Shown here piece by piece: positions 48,448 through 60,044 of a stretch of DNA of 64,000 nucleotides (the stretch's first letter is position 1; each line of letters starts with the position of its first letter). Made by a program: the position numbers and the translations under genes. Source of the DNA: Campylorhamphus procurvoides (lineage: Eukaryota > Chordata > Aves > Passeriformes > Dendrocolaptidae); the NCBI GenBank assembly GCA_013396655.1, contig WBMV01004766.1, positions 248,001 through 312,000 of the forward strand, written 5' to 3'. The notes beneath the pieces are model-generated. The model saw only the letters and a list, made by a program, of their open reading frames with translations. It was not told the origin of the DNA and ran no database searches.

Positions 48448-51400
48448 CAGACCAGTATCTATATGTCCTTAAAAATCTGAATCTAAATCACCTCACAGGA
48501 CACCTGTCTTCCTCTTAGGACTACCTTCCACAGACCAGATAAATTTCCAAACCAGTTTGAAATTTTGTGGCCCTATTTTTCTCTTTTGTCAAGCATACCG
48601 AGACAAGGGGGCCATATTTCTGTCTACACTGTATTTCAGCAGAACAGTGCAATAAAATATGTACGTAAGAATTGTCGTATCTCCAGAATATATGAGTTCT
48701 CATAAACTCACCAGATGTTTTGAAGCAAGCACAAGGTTTTAATTGGGACATTTAAACTCAAAAAGGCCAAACTGCAATGACACTGTGCTTCTTATGTATT
48801 TCACAATATTTACATTTTAGAAAGAAGAGAATAGAAAGTTTAATGTCATGTTTTACTCAAATAAAAGGAACAAAATAATCATTCCATTAATACATATTAA
48901 CAGAAAGATGAAAATAATAGAAAAGGGAAGTGGAAGTTTTCTAAGAATTTTAGCCCTACAAGGGAAAAATTCCCAAGGAAAATCCTTCATAGGGTTAATC
49001 ACAAAATATTTGTGGCCACAGAGTAAGAATTTAATTTCTTTTCTGAGTAAAGGATGCACTCTTGAGAACAAAATATTTGTAAATTAAAAGCATTACGATA
49101 AAGGTCTCTCCTGAACCGCCTAGATTGACTATAACCATTTTAGGAGAGCAGAATTAAAACAGTTTCAACTGCATTTTTGAAATTGCAATAGCAAAGTGAT
49201 GCCTGTACATCTACTGAATTTCAAAACAAGCCTCTGAATACTTTAGGATATCTAAAATGGCACTAGATATTTATCTTCAGCCACTTGAATCCATCTCCAT
49301 GGATCTGCCAGTCACAATGAGAGTTGAGGCAAATAGTTTATCAGCAGACATCTGCAAGCGTCCTAATTTTGACCTAATTCCATGCCTGGAGTCTCATTCA
49401 CTGTGTAAAACCAAAGCTCCATAGCACCAAGCAGTACATGAGTTCAATGTGAACACTGTTCAAGAGAATCACTGAACCTGAAAATCACATGAAACAGGAC
49501 TCAAAGACCTCTTGAAAGATGAATGAACCTGTCCTTCCACTGTGAGAAGGAATCAATTCTACCTGTGATGTTTTTCACTAATGTTTGGTCAACCTCTTAT
49601 TAGAAAAGACCAAATGTGAAAATAAGATCCCAAAATCTTCTTTCTCACAGAAGTCCGTTGTGCTCTGAAGACACAGCTGACTAACTTAAGATGACTTTTT
49701 TTAACTCAGACTTGTCAGAGGGTTGTGGGGGAGAGGCTGTGGTCACACATGTTGTGCTCAGATTGACAGCACCATTGCAAAAGAAGATTGAGCACCAACT
49801 GCAGGAGAAAAACGTGATAATTGTGAGGATTTTTGTTGTGTTGCATCACTTAGCCCACTGCGAGGTACAAGGCCCATTACAATGTGATTCTGCATCCATC
49901 TGATCTGACTCAACATCCACACTGTTGCCCTTCTGATGTTGTTGCTTTAGCAAAAGGAATTGGGATAATCCTGCAGAGATACGGGCCTTCCTCTAATATA
50001 CTCTTTGGGCTTGGCAGAAGAACAAAATATTTCATTAAGAAGGTAAACATAAATGTGCTAGAAATTGGCTGGGAACAGACGATACTTCATGTGCATGGAT
50101 AGATAGATACCATACAACATATTCACATAACCATACTTAAGAAAACTTAACAGTACAAAGCAACATCCAAATACTAAGAAATACCAGAATTAAAGCAAGT
50201 CCGATTTTCTATGCTTTTTTTAACCCTTACTTTTTTTCTTGACCCTCCTGGATCTCAGTGTAGTGTCAGGACCAGGCAGCAAAGATACTTTCCCTGTCCA
50301 ACCTGACTCAAAGTCAACATAGGGCTAAATTTCAGGATATTATTTCCTAACCAACAGCAACTGTCAGCAGGAACGTGCTCTTTATGGATATTTTGGTAGT
50401 TGCTTTCTTGCAGGTCCATCCCAAAGTGTGACTTTAAAAGGGCACAATAACCACATTTATGTGGATGATTGCAAAATACTGAAAAATAGACAAGCCTTCC
50501 CAACAAACTTCGAGTAACTCTTCTGCAAGATGGATGTGTTCCTGCTTAAGAGTTTAAAAAAAATTGTCCACTTTTTCACCATGAATAAAACACGGTATTT
50601 TTTCCTTGCCTTATACTTGAAAAACATTAAACTTTCCTTGACAAAATTTCCACGCAGAATTAATTCTGAGGCAGACACCTGGCATGAGATATTTCAGCCC
50701 AAGCAGTTCACATTTGTCAAAGGTATGAGTGTCTGAAAACAGGTCCTTGTAATGGGAAGTGTCAGGCAACCTTAAATACACAGACCTCTTGGCCTGCCCG
50801 CAATGCAGTCTTTAAATGAAATAACCATTTCATCATGGAGATTAAAAAATGCAGCTTGTGTTCATTCTAAAACTTCCTCCCAATCCTTCAGGCAGGCAGC
50901 TTTTGTACTTTAGCCATAGCAAAGGTTCATAACCTCTTATGAACACAGTTCTTTCCCTTCAACTTTATATGTCTTTTAATTACTGAATTATGAAGTGTTA
51001 GTGGGCAGAAACACACAGATATGTGGGTATTCTTTGGTAACACTTTTGTCCAAAACAAGAGGAACCTTGAACATGTCTCTTCTACTGGCTAAGATTATAC
51101 ACTGAGATTATTTAAATAAGTTTTTTCTCAAATTCTCCTTTCTTGCTTGCTTTCTTTCCTCTCCTGCTGTCAAGGATGACCTGCTCCATAAGAAGGACTC
51201 AAAGGGAATTTTCATGCTTTATAAATGCTGGGCAATGCATGTATTTACTGCTTGCTCTCTGTCTTTAGAGTTAAATAATAAGGTTTTTCAAAGGCCCTTA
51301 CTCTGACTGGGACATTTTTCATCTTTCTGAAAATTAAATAATTTTAGCATCTGGAAATAGGTTTTAAATTAAAGCCAAGAATATCAAAGCATGCTCTATC

Positions 51401-51989
51401 AGGCCCCAAATTCTAACATTATTTCAGAGGTGAAACCTTCCGTGTTGGGTTTATCTTTCTCCAGCTGAGCTGTCCTTTCCCTCCTTGAGAGTTTGAAAAG
51501 CATTTTTTCCTTTACCTACAGACTTTGCTTTAAGGAGTCATCTCCATTTTGCAGTGTGATGTGACTTTGTTTTACCCAGTAAATATGATAGAGGCACAGC
51601 CTACAGGGGTCTATATAGGTCAGCATTCATATGTTCTGCTCTTCAGAACAGGTTTATAAACCTGAAATTTCCATAGGCATATAAACCCATGCCCTGCAAC
51701 AGTCTTTAAAGCTTAAGTCTTCAAAGCAACAGCTGAGTCCCAATGCTAGAAAAGGGAGAAAAAGCAAAGCTTATAAATAAAAAAAAATATAGATACAATG
51801 GTTTTCATATTAGGGAAATCCTTAAAGCATAAATGATACACAGAAGAAATGATGGAAAAGATCAGTCAATGCTATCAAGAGTTTGAAAAAAGAGGTTCTC
51901 TCTGTTAATCTATGCAAAACTTCAGCCTGCTGTGTATACTTTGTGGGAACTCATTTGAAATATTGATGTTTAAAATTACACTCTTAGTC
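48448..51989. other. Unique AT-rich stretch
   Basis: No transposon or exon recognised. Overlapping opposite-strand open frames at 48,848-49,087 and 48,853-49,071 are short and low in complexity. A three-unit GATA run is at about 50,098-50,108. Confidence 0.5.
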
Positions 51990-52135
51990 TCCTTCCTTCT
52001 TTCCTTCTTTCCTTCCTTCCTTTCTTCCTTCCTTCCTTCCTTCCTTCCTTCCTTCCTTCCTTCCTTCCTTCCTTCCTTTTTCTTCCTTCCTTCCTTTTTC
52101 TTCCTTCCTTCCCTCCTTCCTTCCTTCCTTCCTCT
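51990..52135. repeat. (TTCC)n microsatellite, about 145 bp
   Basis: Mostly uninterrupted CCTT/TTCC units, with TTTC, TTTTTC and CCC interruptions near 52,020, 52,077-52,085, 52,095-52,102 and 52,111-52,114. It is a polypyrimidine tract on the plus strand. Its longest pure run is at about 52,026-52,077. Open frames crossing it give LPSF repeats and are artefacts. It is likely length-polymorphic. Confidence 0.98.
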
Positions 52136-52929
52136 TTTATTTTTTAAAGAACACTTACTGTAATTTATGTTGACAAGCTGCAGACAGAATGATGGAGTGG
52201 CCCTTTTCTGATCTGCAGTTAGAAGTCATTTGCATCCCTCCACGTTACTGGGTTTTTTCCACAAAAGGAAGTTTCTTTAACTGAGTTATCAATCAACAAA
52301 AGCTCTGAAGGGCCATTTCATACAACAATTTGTTAGAGTGACGACAATGGTATCAAACACACAGCTCTTCAGTAATAGCCTGAAAAGATCCATGTCACTG
52401 GGTTATTAATTGTGTAAGGAATAGAATTTAAAGCCATTAGCACTGACTGCCTTTGCTTCCAAAGTGAATTTTCTCTGAAATTGCCGTTCCTCTTTTCTGT
52501 TTTCATTGCTATTCTGAAAGCTGGAAACTTTAGCCATCTGTATTATAAAAACTCAGACAAAGAAGCAAATAAATTAACTAATTGTGTGACCACTGACCAG
52601 TATTTAGTGTATGACACAGGGAAACAGTAGAATATAATGTGTATAACAACAACAACCAGAGGTATGGAGGAATTTAGACCTGCTTTTTTAATGTAATGTG
52701 AAAATGTATAGAGTGCTGATTTGTTTTTAAGAACTATCATTTGTTTTTAAAAGCTACCAAGAATTGATTGAGGGAGACTAGGTGTACTTTTTCTGTGGGA
52801 TTTTCTCCCAGAGACATGTTTTCAATTGCCATGTTAGTGATGGAGACAGATTTTGATCTGGCAGAGAGGCCATGGCCCAACCGCATTCCCCAGCCCAGTG
52901 AATCCAAGTGTGCATTGACCCATGCTGTA
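52136..52929. other. Unique stretch with a small duplication
   Basis: No gene or transposon recognised. A 20 bp near-perfect tandem duplication lies at 52,719-52,758. Confidence 0.5.
52719..52758. repeat. 20 bp tandem duplication, near-perfect
   Basis: ATTTGTTTTTAAGAACTATC is followed directly by ATTTGTTTTTAAAAGCTACC. The copies agree at 17 of 20 positions, so the event is older than the perfect 13 and 14 bp duplications elsewhere. Confidence 0.85.
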
Positions 52930-52930
52930 C

Positions 52931-53500
52931 TCATAGAATCACAGAATGGTTTTGGTTGGAAGGGATCTTAAAGATCATCCCTTTCCATCCACCTGCCATG
53001 GGCAGGGACACCTTCCACTATCCCAACACTTTGAACACTTCCAGGGAAGCCACTTCCATGGGGCAGCCACAACTTCTCTGGGTAACCTGCTCCAGTGCCT
53101 CAACACCCTCACAGTAAAGACTTTTCTTCCTAATATTTAATGTAAGCTTACTCTCTTTCAGTTTGAAACCATTCCCCCTTGTTCTGTCACTACAGTCAAT
53201 AGTCCCCTCTCCATCTTTCCTGTAGGCTCCCTTCAAATACTGGAAGGCTGCAATTAGATCATCCCGATTAGGTGATTTCCAGGCTGAACAATCCCAATTC
53301 TCTCAGTCTTTCCTTATAGGAGAGATGTTCCATCCTTCTCATCATCTTGGTGCCTCCTCTGGACTCGCTCCAACAGCTCCATGTCCTTGCTGTGCTGGGA
53401 CCCCGGAGCTGGAGGCAGCTCTGCAGGTGGGGTCTCACCTGACCGGGGCAGAGGGGCAGAATCCCCCCCCTCACCTGCTGCCCACACAGCTTTGGATGCA
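52931..53500 (-). mobile_element. CR1 LINE 3' fragment, longest terminal copy in the window
   Basis: The plus strand begins TCATAGAATCACAGAATGGT, the antisense CR1 end. It runs through 'CACCTTCCACTATCCCAACA', 'AGTTTGAAACCATTCCCCCT', 'TCCAGGCTGAACAATCCCAA', 'TCTCAGTCTTTCCTTATAGG' and 'CTCCTCTGGACTCGCTCCAA', reaching the region that encodes the C-terminal end of the CR1 polyprotein. A short minus-strand translation gives ELLERVQRRHQDDEKDG, the normal wording there. It then passes through GCAGAATCCCCCCCCTCACC and fades after GCTTTGGATGCA. About 570 bp of a 5'-truncated insertion. The 166-codon minus frame 53,268-53,768 is partly this element and is not a gene. Confidence 0.95.
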
Positions 53501-55659
53501 AATTTCTCTTTGTACTTGTACTGTACCACCTGCATACCAAGAAACCTGCCCCATGTTTTAAACAGTTGTATTCCCCTGCTTTAGCAGTGTTGGTAAAGCT
53601 ACTAAGTAGGTGTTTTGTCTTGCAACATAACAAAATAATCAGTCCCTCTTTGGCCAATGCGCTTGAATTTCTCCAGGTGCTTATAGCTGGACCGATTTCT
53701 TCAAACATCACTTTTATCCCAGTGCCTTGAGTGGGGTCATTCCCACATACAGAGTTATTCACCACCATGTTTGCAGAACTGGGACAAAGGTGGTATATTT
53801 TTATCTTATGGATGAGTTAGTCTTGGCATTTTCACATTACTCCAGTGATAAATTGTCCTAAGGGTCCCTTTCTTTCTGTCTGAGCTCCGGAGTGTAAACC
53901 TTTATTAAAGGAAATTTCTTTAAAGGTCCTTTGAACACAAAAAAATGGATATGCCTTTGTTATGGAAGTGAAGGCACATTCTTTGAAAGTGTGTTGCATC
54001 ACAGTGGGACTGACATGCAAACTTTTCCCAATTTTAAAGTGCTGTTTGGGTGCAGCTCCTTTTATAGATAAGAAATCATAAATGCAAAGGTGAGAACCAC
54101 AGATTAAAAGAAAGAAATATAGAGGCAGACATGCTATTTTGCCAGGAGTTTAAGCTATTTAAAATGACAAACAGCTCTTCTCCTGATGTTCAAATGACTA
54201 ATAGCCCAGATAAAAAACAGGATTTGGGTGTGTAAATTAGATTTAAATGTATTTGAGCTGCTTATTTCCTACATTTTACTCAAAGCAACAGAGTACCTCC
54301 AACTCTTCCAGGCTGTGTGAGGCAGGAATGGCCTGTATGGGGAAAAGGTCAATTATCGGGTCAGTTCAGGTGATGGGTTCTCCTCACTGCTTTTGGTTCA
54401 TCACAGACACAGTGAGGTAACCTTTTCCTATGACATCATTGAGAGCTTTCTGTTAAACCCCTGTGATCCTGTAAGTGCCTACAGGTCTTGTGAGATACCC
54501 ACAGGGGTGACTGAGGTGGCCCAGAGGGTGATGCTGAATTTCCACTGAGTTCAGGTTCAAGGTGCTTCACGGGGGATTTAAGACAGTATTTTCTTTTTTT
54601 CACCTCCTCTCCCTCTTTCCTATGTGTGTCCATTCTCTTTTCAAATACTTTGATAAGTCTTGAACCAAAGCCTATTCAAATCAGTAATATAAGAGGTGAC
54701 CCAGCTACTAACAGCTTTCCCAAAGGAACTATTCATTACCACAAATTTATAATTATTTTTTAAAGAACCTGATGTGACACGAGGTTTCAAATACCGTGAA
54801 ACATGGCATTTCAGCGTTCCATATAAAACAAAAGTACAACTTCACACACCATAGCCTCTGTTTCTTGTTGTAATACGTATCTAAATGAATCATGCAGCAG
54901 CAACAACTCTGAAACCTTTGTTGAATACAAGCTCGTCCTTCCCCTCTTCTCCTCTGCTGCTATTTCTCATGCAACCCTGTGCTAGAACACCATAATGAAT
55001 TTTGGGAGGCAGTTCTTAAGAATCATTGCACGACATAGTTTTGCTCTGGGTCAAACAGAACTGGCTGTAAGGAGCTTCCAGCTGAAGATACATCATACAT
55101 GTAAATGGTTCCATTTCAAAGCTTTAAATTAATATATGCATGCAATCATACTGAGTTTATTACTGCAACAATGTACAAGACAATAAAGAAAGTCTGGCAT
55201 AAAGTTTCATGCAGTTTCTTCTTCCATTTAGAACAAATCATACAAATCAAGACTAGGTATTAAGTATGTGGTAAAGTGAGGTTAGGTAAGAACTGAATAA
55301 TAACTCTATGTATCAAATTCCCTCAGCTGGAATATTATGATCTGATGAGTAAGAATTTATTGTATATTTTGCAACTAAAATCAATGAAAGCCACTGGCAT
55401 AATGTTTTCCCTGCTGGCTGGAGACTGTAGCTGGGGAAACAAAGCTGTGATCAGAATATCCTAAGGCTTTGTATCATGCAAGCATTGTGCTCATCTTCAT
55501 GGTTGAGGAGTGATGCTTCCTTTCTTTGAGTCCACCCACACAGCCACAGATTCCCATGGGCAGGCTGGGGACAGCTTATGTGAGTGGTCATAGTTGTATC
55601 TGGTAGCATCCACAGTGACCTTGTGCCTTACAAACCAGCGTGGATGCTTGTCCCTGCGG
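53501..55659. other. Unique noncoding stretch
   Basis: No gene recognised. The first 260 bp beyond the CR1 edge (to about 53,768) stay open on the minus strand but show no known motif. Confidence 0.5.
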
Positions 55660-55734
55660 GATTCAGTGTTGGACTTGATGATCTTGGAGGTCTTTTCCAA
55701 CCATAATGATTCTATAACTCCACAATTCTGTGAT
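55660..55734 (+). mobile_element. CR1 LINE 3' tip
   Basis: Sense copy of only the last 75 bp or so: TTCAGTGTTGGACTTGATGA, TCTTGGAGGTCTTTTCCAAC, then ATGATTCTATAACTCCACAA and TTCTGTGAT, which are degenerate tail units. A severely 5'-truncated insertion. Weak similarity may extend upstream towards 55,620. Confidence 0.88.
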
Positions 55735-56767
55735 CTGCTGTACAGGGTGTCCCTGCATTCACATGGAGGAGCTATGCAGTAGCCACAGTCTTACCTGTAC
55801 TGCCAAAGTCTTCTCTTGAGGGCACATCACCCTCTAAATGCATGCTTGTCACCCCCTGCACTACAGCTGCATCCAAAACCCAGCCCAGGATCTTGTGCCT
55901 GCAGGCAGGTGGGGAGTGGGCAGAGATGGGCTGTGACTAAGCAGTACCCTGGAGGAGGATCCTCCTTGCTTTGCTCAAGGGGCAAAGAGGCAAGAGAGGC
56001 ACGGATTTGGGACTGGCTCCACTGTGCTGCTTTGCTGCAGCTGCTTCAGTCACACTGTGATGCACATGGAACTACGGAGCAGGTTGTTGCAATCAGGGGT
56101 AAACAGACAACCTTCCTGTAATCAGCTGGATAACAATGTTTTTCTTGCTACCATCAAACTCTGATGCAATAATTTAATCCCCTCTCTTTTTCAAGTAGAT
56201 GAAAGTAATACCTTTTGCTATTGGTTACTCAAATGAAATAAAACATCACTGGCTGGAGCCAGTCAAATCAGTCCTTTCATGAATTTTGATTGGTTTCCAT
56301 GGAAACACTGGCATACTCCATTTAGCACCAGGGTCCATGCCTGAACAAAGGAACTGCTGAGTTAAGTCACAGCATCTTCCTACCTATATACATGGCAGAG
56401 CAATGCATTTTCAAGTAGCACTGGTGTTTAAGTGTTCATACAAACATGCACAGTGATGTGAGGGCACTGGAAATCCAAATCAGTTGGGCAAGAAGCATCT
56501 GTCTATCTGTTCCACTAAGAGTTAGGAGAAGATGAAGCATACATTAAGTGAAATATATGCAGTGCTGTTGGGAATAGAGCTGTACTTTTATTTAACATGG
56601 AGATTTTTAAATTGGGTTTATTTACAAGAGAGAGGAGAAATCTGGGGAAACTGCGCTCTTCCAAGGAAGCTGAGAGGCATCTCTCTGAAGTTGCCTGTAT
56701 TTATACCTGGCCAAGGGGATAACAATAGCTTTCATTCAGTGATGTGAAGCTGTGTTAGTGGAACTTT
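55735..56767. other. Unique stretch, GC-richer at its start
   Basis: 55,800-56,060 is richer in G and C than average, and the frame 55,816-56,121 (101 codons) is open on the plus strand, but no domain or splice context is recognised. Confidence 0.45.
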
Positions 56768-56988
56768 GGGTTGCATATTAGGAAAAGGTTCTTCAACCAG
56801 AGGGTGTCTGAGCAATAAAACAAGTTCCCCATGAAAGTGATCACAGCCCCAAGACTGACAGAGCTCAAGAGGTATTTGGACAGCACTCTCAGGCACACAG
56901 TGGGACTCCTGGGGTTGTCCTGTGCAGGGCCAGGAATTGGACTTGATTACCCTTGTGGGTCCCTTCCACCTCAGGGTATTCCATTCTT
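56768..56988 (+). mobile_element. CR1 LINE 3' fragment, third subfamily
   Basis: The sense strand reads GGGTTGCATATTAGGAAAAG, 'GTTCTTCAACCAGAGGGTGT', 'GTTCCCCATGAAAGTGATCA', 'AGAGGTATTTGGACAGCACT', 'CTCAGGCACACAGTGGGACT', 'TGGGGTTGTCCTGTGCAGGG' and 'GTGGGTCCCTTCCACCTCAG', ending GGTATTCCATTCTTT. This wording (cacagccccaagcctgacagag, ggttgtcctgtgcagggccagga) marks a CR1 subfamily distinct from the other two types in the window. The terminal octamers are nearly lost. Confidence 0.9.
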
Positions 56989-57730
56989 TCTCCTGCTTTC
57001 TTCTTCAGCTCTGTTGGCTGCACTCTCCTTTTCACAAGCCTCAGCTCTTTTGTGGCTCTTATCCATGTTTATTGGGAATAACACCAAGAAAATGATGGAG
57101 TTCTACTGCTATAAAATAACATAAAGAGGAAAGTAAAGCATGTTTTCTCTCCAAGACTAGTTTCACAGCATAGTGGGTTGATATATCAGAACTAATTAAC
57201 AGCCTGATGAGAACCCCATGAAACAGCATGGAGTATGTGTGTGTGCTGAATGCAGAGACAACATTTATTGCATCCAGATGAAGGTGAGAGAAAAGCTTGT
57301 AAAGTGGAGCTTTACAAATTTTAAAAACCCTTTATTAAATATCTTGAAACCACATCTCAGTCTCTGTAAAATGATAAGTACAGGTAACAGGAATGAAAAC
57401 AACATGCCTGAAAAATACTGATACTTTACAAAAAGTAATGTTTTTAAGCCTTTTTTTCCTCTGTTGTTGGGTTTTGCCAACTTCCTGAGAATAGAACTTG
57501 ATTTTATCTTTACAGATTCACAGTATTCTAGCTAAACAGTCTGATCACTGGGATCTGATTGGGTGTCTGAGGTGTTGAATGAAGCTATTGCAGATTGCAG
57601 TCCTAATCAGAGTCAGTGCTGGCAGTGCTCATCATCAGCTATCATGAGCAATTTTGGGGGAGGTGAAAATATGCAACACCTGCCCTGTCTGTGCTGAATT
57701 TAAAGCCATGGAGTGCTTTAGGTATTACAT

Positions 57731-57759
57731 TGTTTGTTTGTTTGTTTGTTCGTTCGTTC
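57731..57759. repeat. (TGTT)n/(CGTT)n microsatellite
   Basis: Five to six GTTT units are followed by GTTC GTTC GTTC, then ATTGGGGGGAGGGGG. A single T-to-C change has itself spread over adjacent units. Confidence 0.92.
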
Positions 57760-59273
57760 ATTGGGGGGAGGGGGTTAGCTGTGGAAAATGTAAAGTTAAA
57801 AGACCAAAGATTTTATATTAAACAAAGCGGTTACCCAAAATTTTCCCCTGATTTTTATGGACTTTTGCCAACTTTGCAAGTGTTTCGTAGAAGTGTTTGA
57901 GCAGCAAAGTGAATTAGCTGAAGAAATTATTTTTATTTTATGATGAATTTCTGTAGTAACCCACACAGTGCTCATTTAATAAGTTTTATGTCCTTTATTC
58001 AGAAAAGTTCCTAAGCACAATAATGGTTCCAAACCAGGGAATCCAAAAGGCTCAGAGGTGACTAATTCCTACAAGTAGGTGACTAAGACCTGGAGACATA
58101 TCAAATTCCTAATACAGATATTGTGCTCATAGAGATTTCACTTCTCTTCAGCATAATGCATTTCAAGATTTCAATTAGAAACCTGAATTTTCACAGCTGG
58201 CATCTGGAGAACAAAGCTGTGTGTTCCTACAAGACAGAATTGCAGTGCTCTCTAGAGGCAGCCATATCAGGTGAGAGCAAAGTCCCCTTGCTGTGGAAGC
58301 AGAGAATGGGGTTAGCATGACAATTTTAGGGATAAATCATGGGGGTGAAAGGAAGAGTAGTAACTCCCAGAAAGGACATCGTGCAAACAGGTCTGAACTC
58401 ACTGCCTGAGCTGGTACCTGCACTCTGCTGCTGGGGAGTGAAATTGGGAAACACACACACGAATTTTGCTGGGAGAACCAAGCATGCATCTAGCTCACCA
58501 TGGCAAGAAGCAGATATTAGTTCTGAAGTAGTCCAGCAGACACAAATCTGCCACACTATTAATTTTCAATGATTTCACATGCTTTTTTATGTTTTCATGG
58601 TCTGGGCTTCCTTTAGATTGGGGGAAAAGGGCAAGAGTTTAACTCAATGAAAAAGGAAGAAGGAGTAATTCTCTCTTTAGAAGTAATGCTCAGCACAGGT
58701 TACTGCAAGTCACTGGGACACAGTTCCTACCAGCCTCTCCTAAAGCAGCTCCTTCTGACAATGGTGGAGACAGATTGTGCTGGAGGAGCTGCACTGCTGC
58801 TCCAAGCTGGTCTAACAACCTAAATGTGTAAATACAAAATGTTTCACATCTTGTTTTTCTTTCCCTTGTTATTATCTGGTTTGGAAAGAAGAAAACCCTG
58901 CAAATAATTATACACATACTTAAGTGCAAGGTTGTGTGTCTTGCAGCAAGGACTGATCAAGCTGCTGGAAATACACAGAGACCTAAATGTTGTGAGATTA
59001 AGGTTTGAAATGGTAGTCAACAGAACCGAGGCACTTTTCCTGCCACGCATGAAATGATAGAGGAATTGATTCTGTTTTCTGGTTGCACTGAATCTGGTAG
59101 GTTTTCTACTGAATTGAAAGAATAATGAATGTTATAAACAGCTCACTAATAAACAGGTCTGTCAGCCTGTCTACCTGTCTGTCTGTGAGCTTCACTATAT
59201 TCATAACTGACTATATCATTAGCTTAATTGTGAAACATCATTAATATCTGGCTGCTTTTACTCAAAACTGTAA

Positions 59274-59298
59274 TGTGTGTGCATATATATGTATATAT
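59274..59298. repeat. Alternating purine-pyrimidine (TG/CA/TA)n tract
   Basis: TGTGTGTGCATATATATGTA followed by TATAT is a 25 bp strictly alternating pyrimidine-purine run. Short dinucleotide low-complexity sequence. Confidence 0.85.
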
Positions 59299-60005
59299 CA
59301 ATATAAGATACACATGGGCTATATTAAATAGAATGATCTCATTATTCATTAAAAAACTACAGGAATCTTCCTCAGAAAGTATAATGCCTCCCCAATGTTT
59401 TAAAGGCAGTCACTTAACTATTGTTCATTTTAAGAAAGAAAATTAAATACCAATTTGATCTTAACACTAGTTATATTTTAAATCAAAATGGAGTATATAA
59501 AGAAAGCAATTTTTTACCTGCATGTGTATATATATTTAAAAGGTGTATAGGGTAATACCACATTATTTATAGATTTATTTTAACATTTGTAGAATATTTT
59601 TTCAGTGGCATTTGTGTTAAATATTATTTTCAATAATTCATACTATTTCTGTAGAAAGTTTGAGTCCGAAAATTAATTCTCAAAGCATTTTTTTTTTCCA
59701 ACTTGGGCTGGTTTATTCATCTCTCAAACTTCATTAAAGAAAATAATTTTATGGATAAATGTCTCCACCTAGAGCTTGTTTAGGAAAAGAAATGCTTAAA
59801 AAACGTGATTCTGCATATAATGTATTTAAAAGCCCACATTACAATGATTTCTCAATAAAAGCTTTCTTTTTCTGTGATCCTTCATCATTCTTCTTGTGCA
59901 ATGCCATTCTCACAGTCTATTCCGTACATGAGCTGAGGCATTCAGAGGATTTTTGTAGAGATATCAGAATCTTATAAAAGACATGTGAAATGCTATTTTT
60001 ACAGT

Positions 60006-60006
<1 letters not shown>

Positions 60007-60044
<38 letters not shown>
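60007..60044. repeat. (TAA)n microsatellite
   Basis: About 12.7 uninterrupted TAA/AAT units, then AGAAGAATATAGG. Pure and therefore probably polymorphic. Confidence 0.97.

Larger units (their letters stand above)
56989..60006. other. Unique stretch with simple repeats
   Basis: No gene or transposon recognised apart from the microsatellites annotated separately. CTGT/TCTG units occur at about 59,158-59,186. Confidence 0.5.

Noticed and set aside
51912..52163. Open frame with LPSF repeats
   Set aside because: It is the translation of the (TTCC)n microsatellite.
53268..53768. The longest open frame in the window (166 codons, minus strand)
   Set aside because: Its C-terminal half is the antisense-strand CR1 insertion (52,931-53,500), and the rest has no domain. 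It is a frame through a transposon edge, not a gene.
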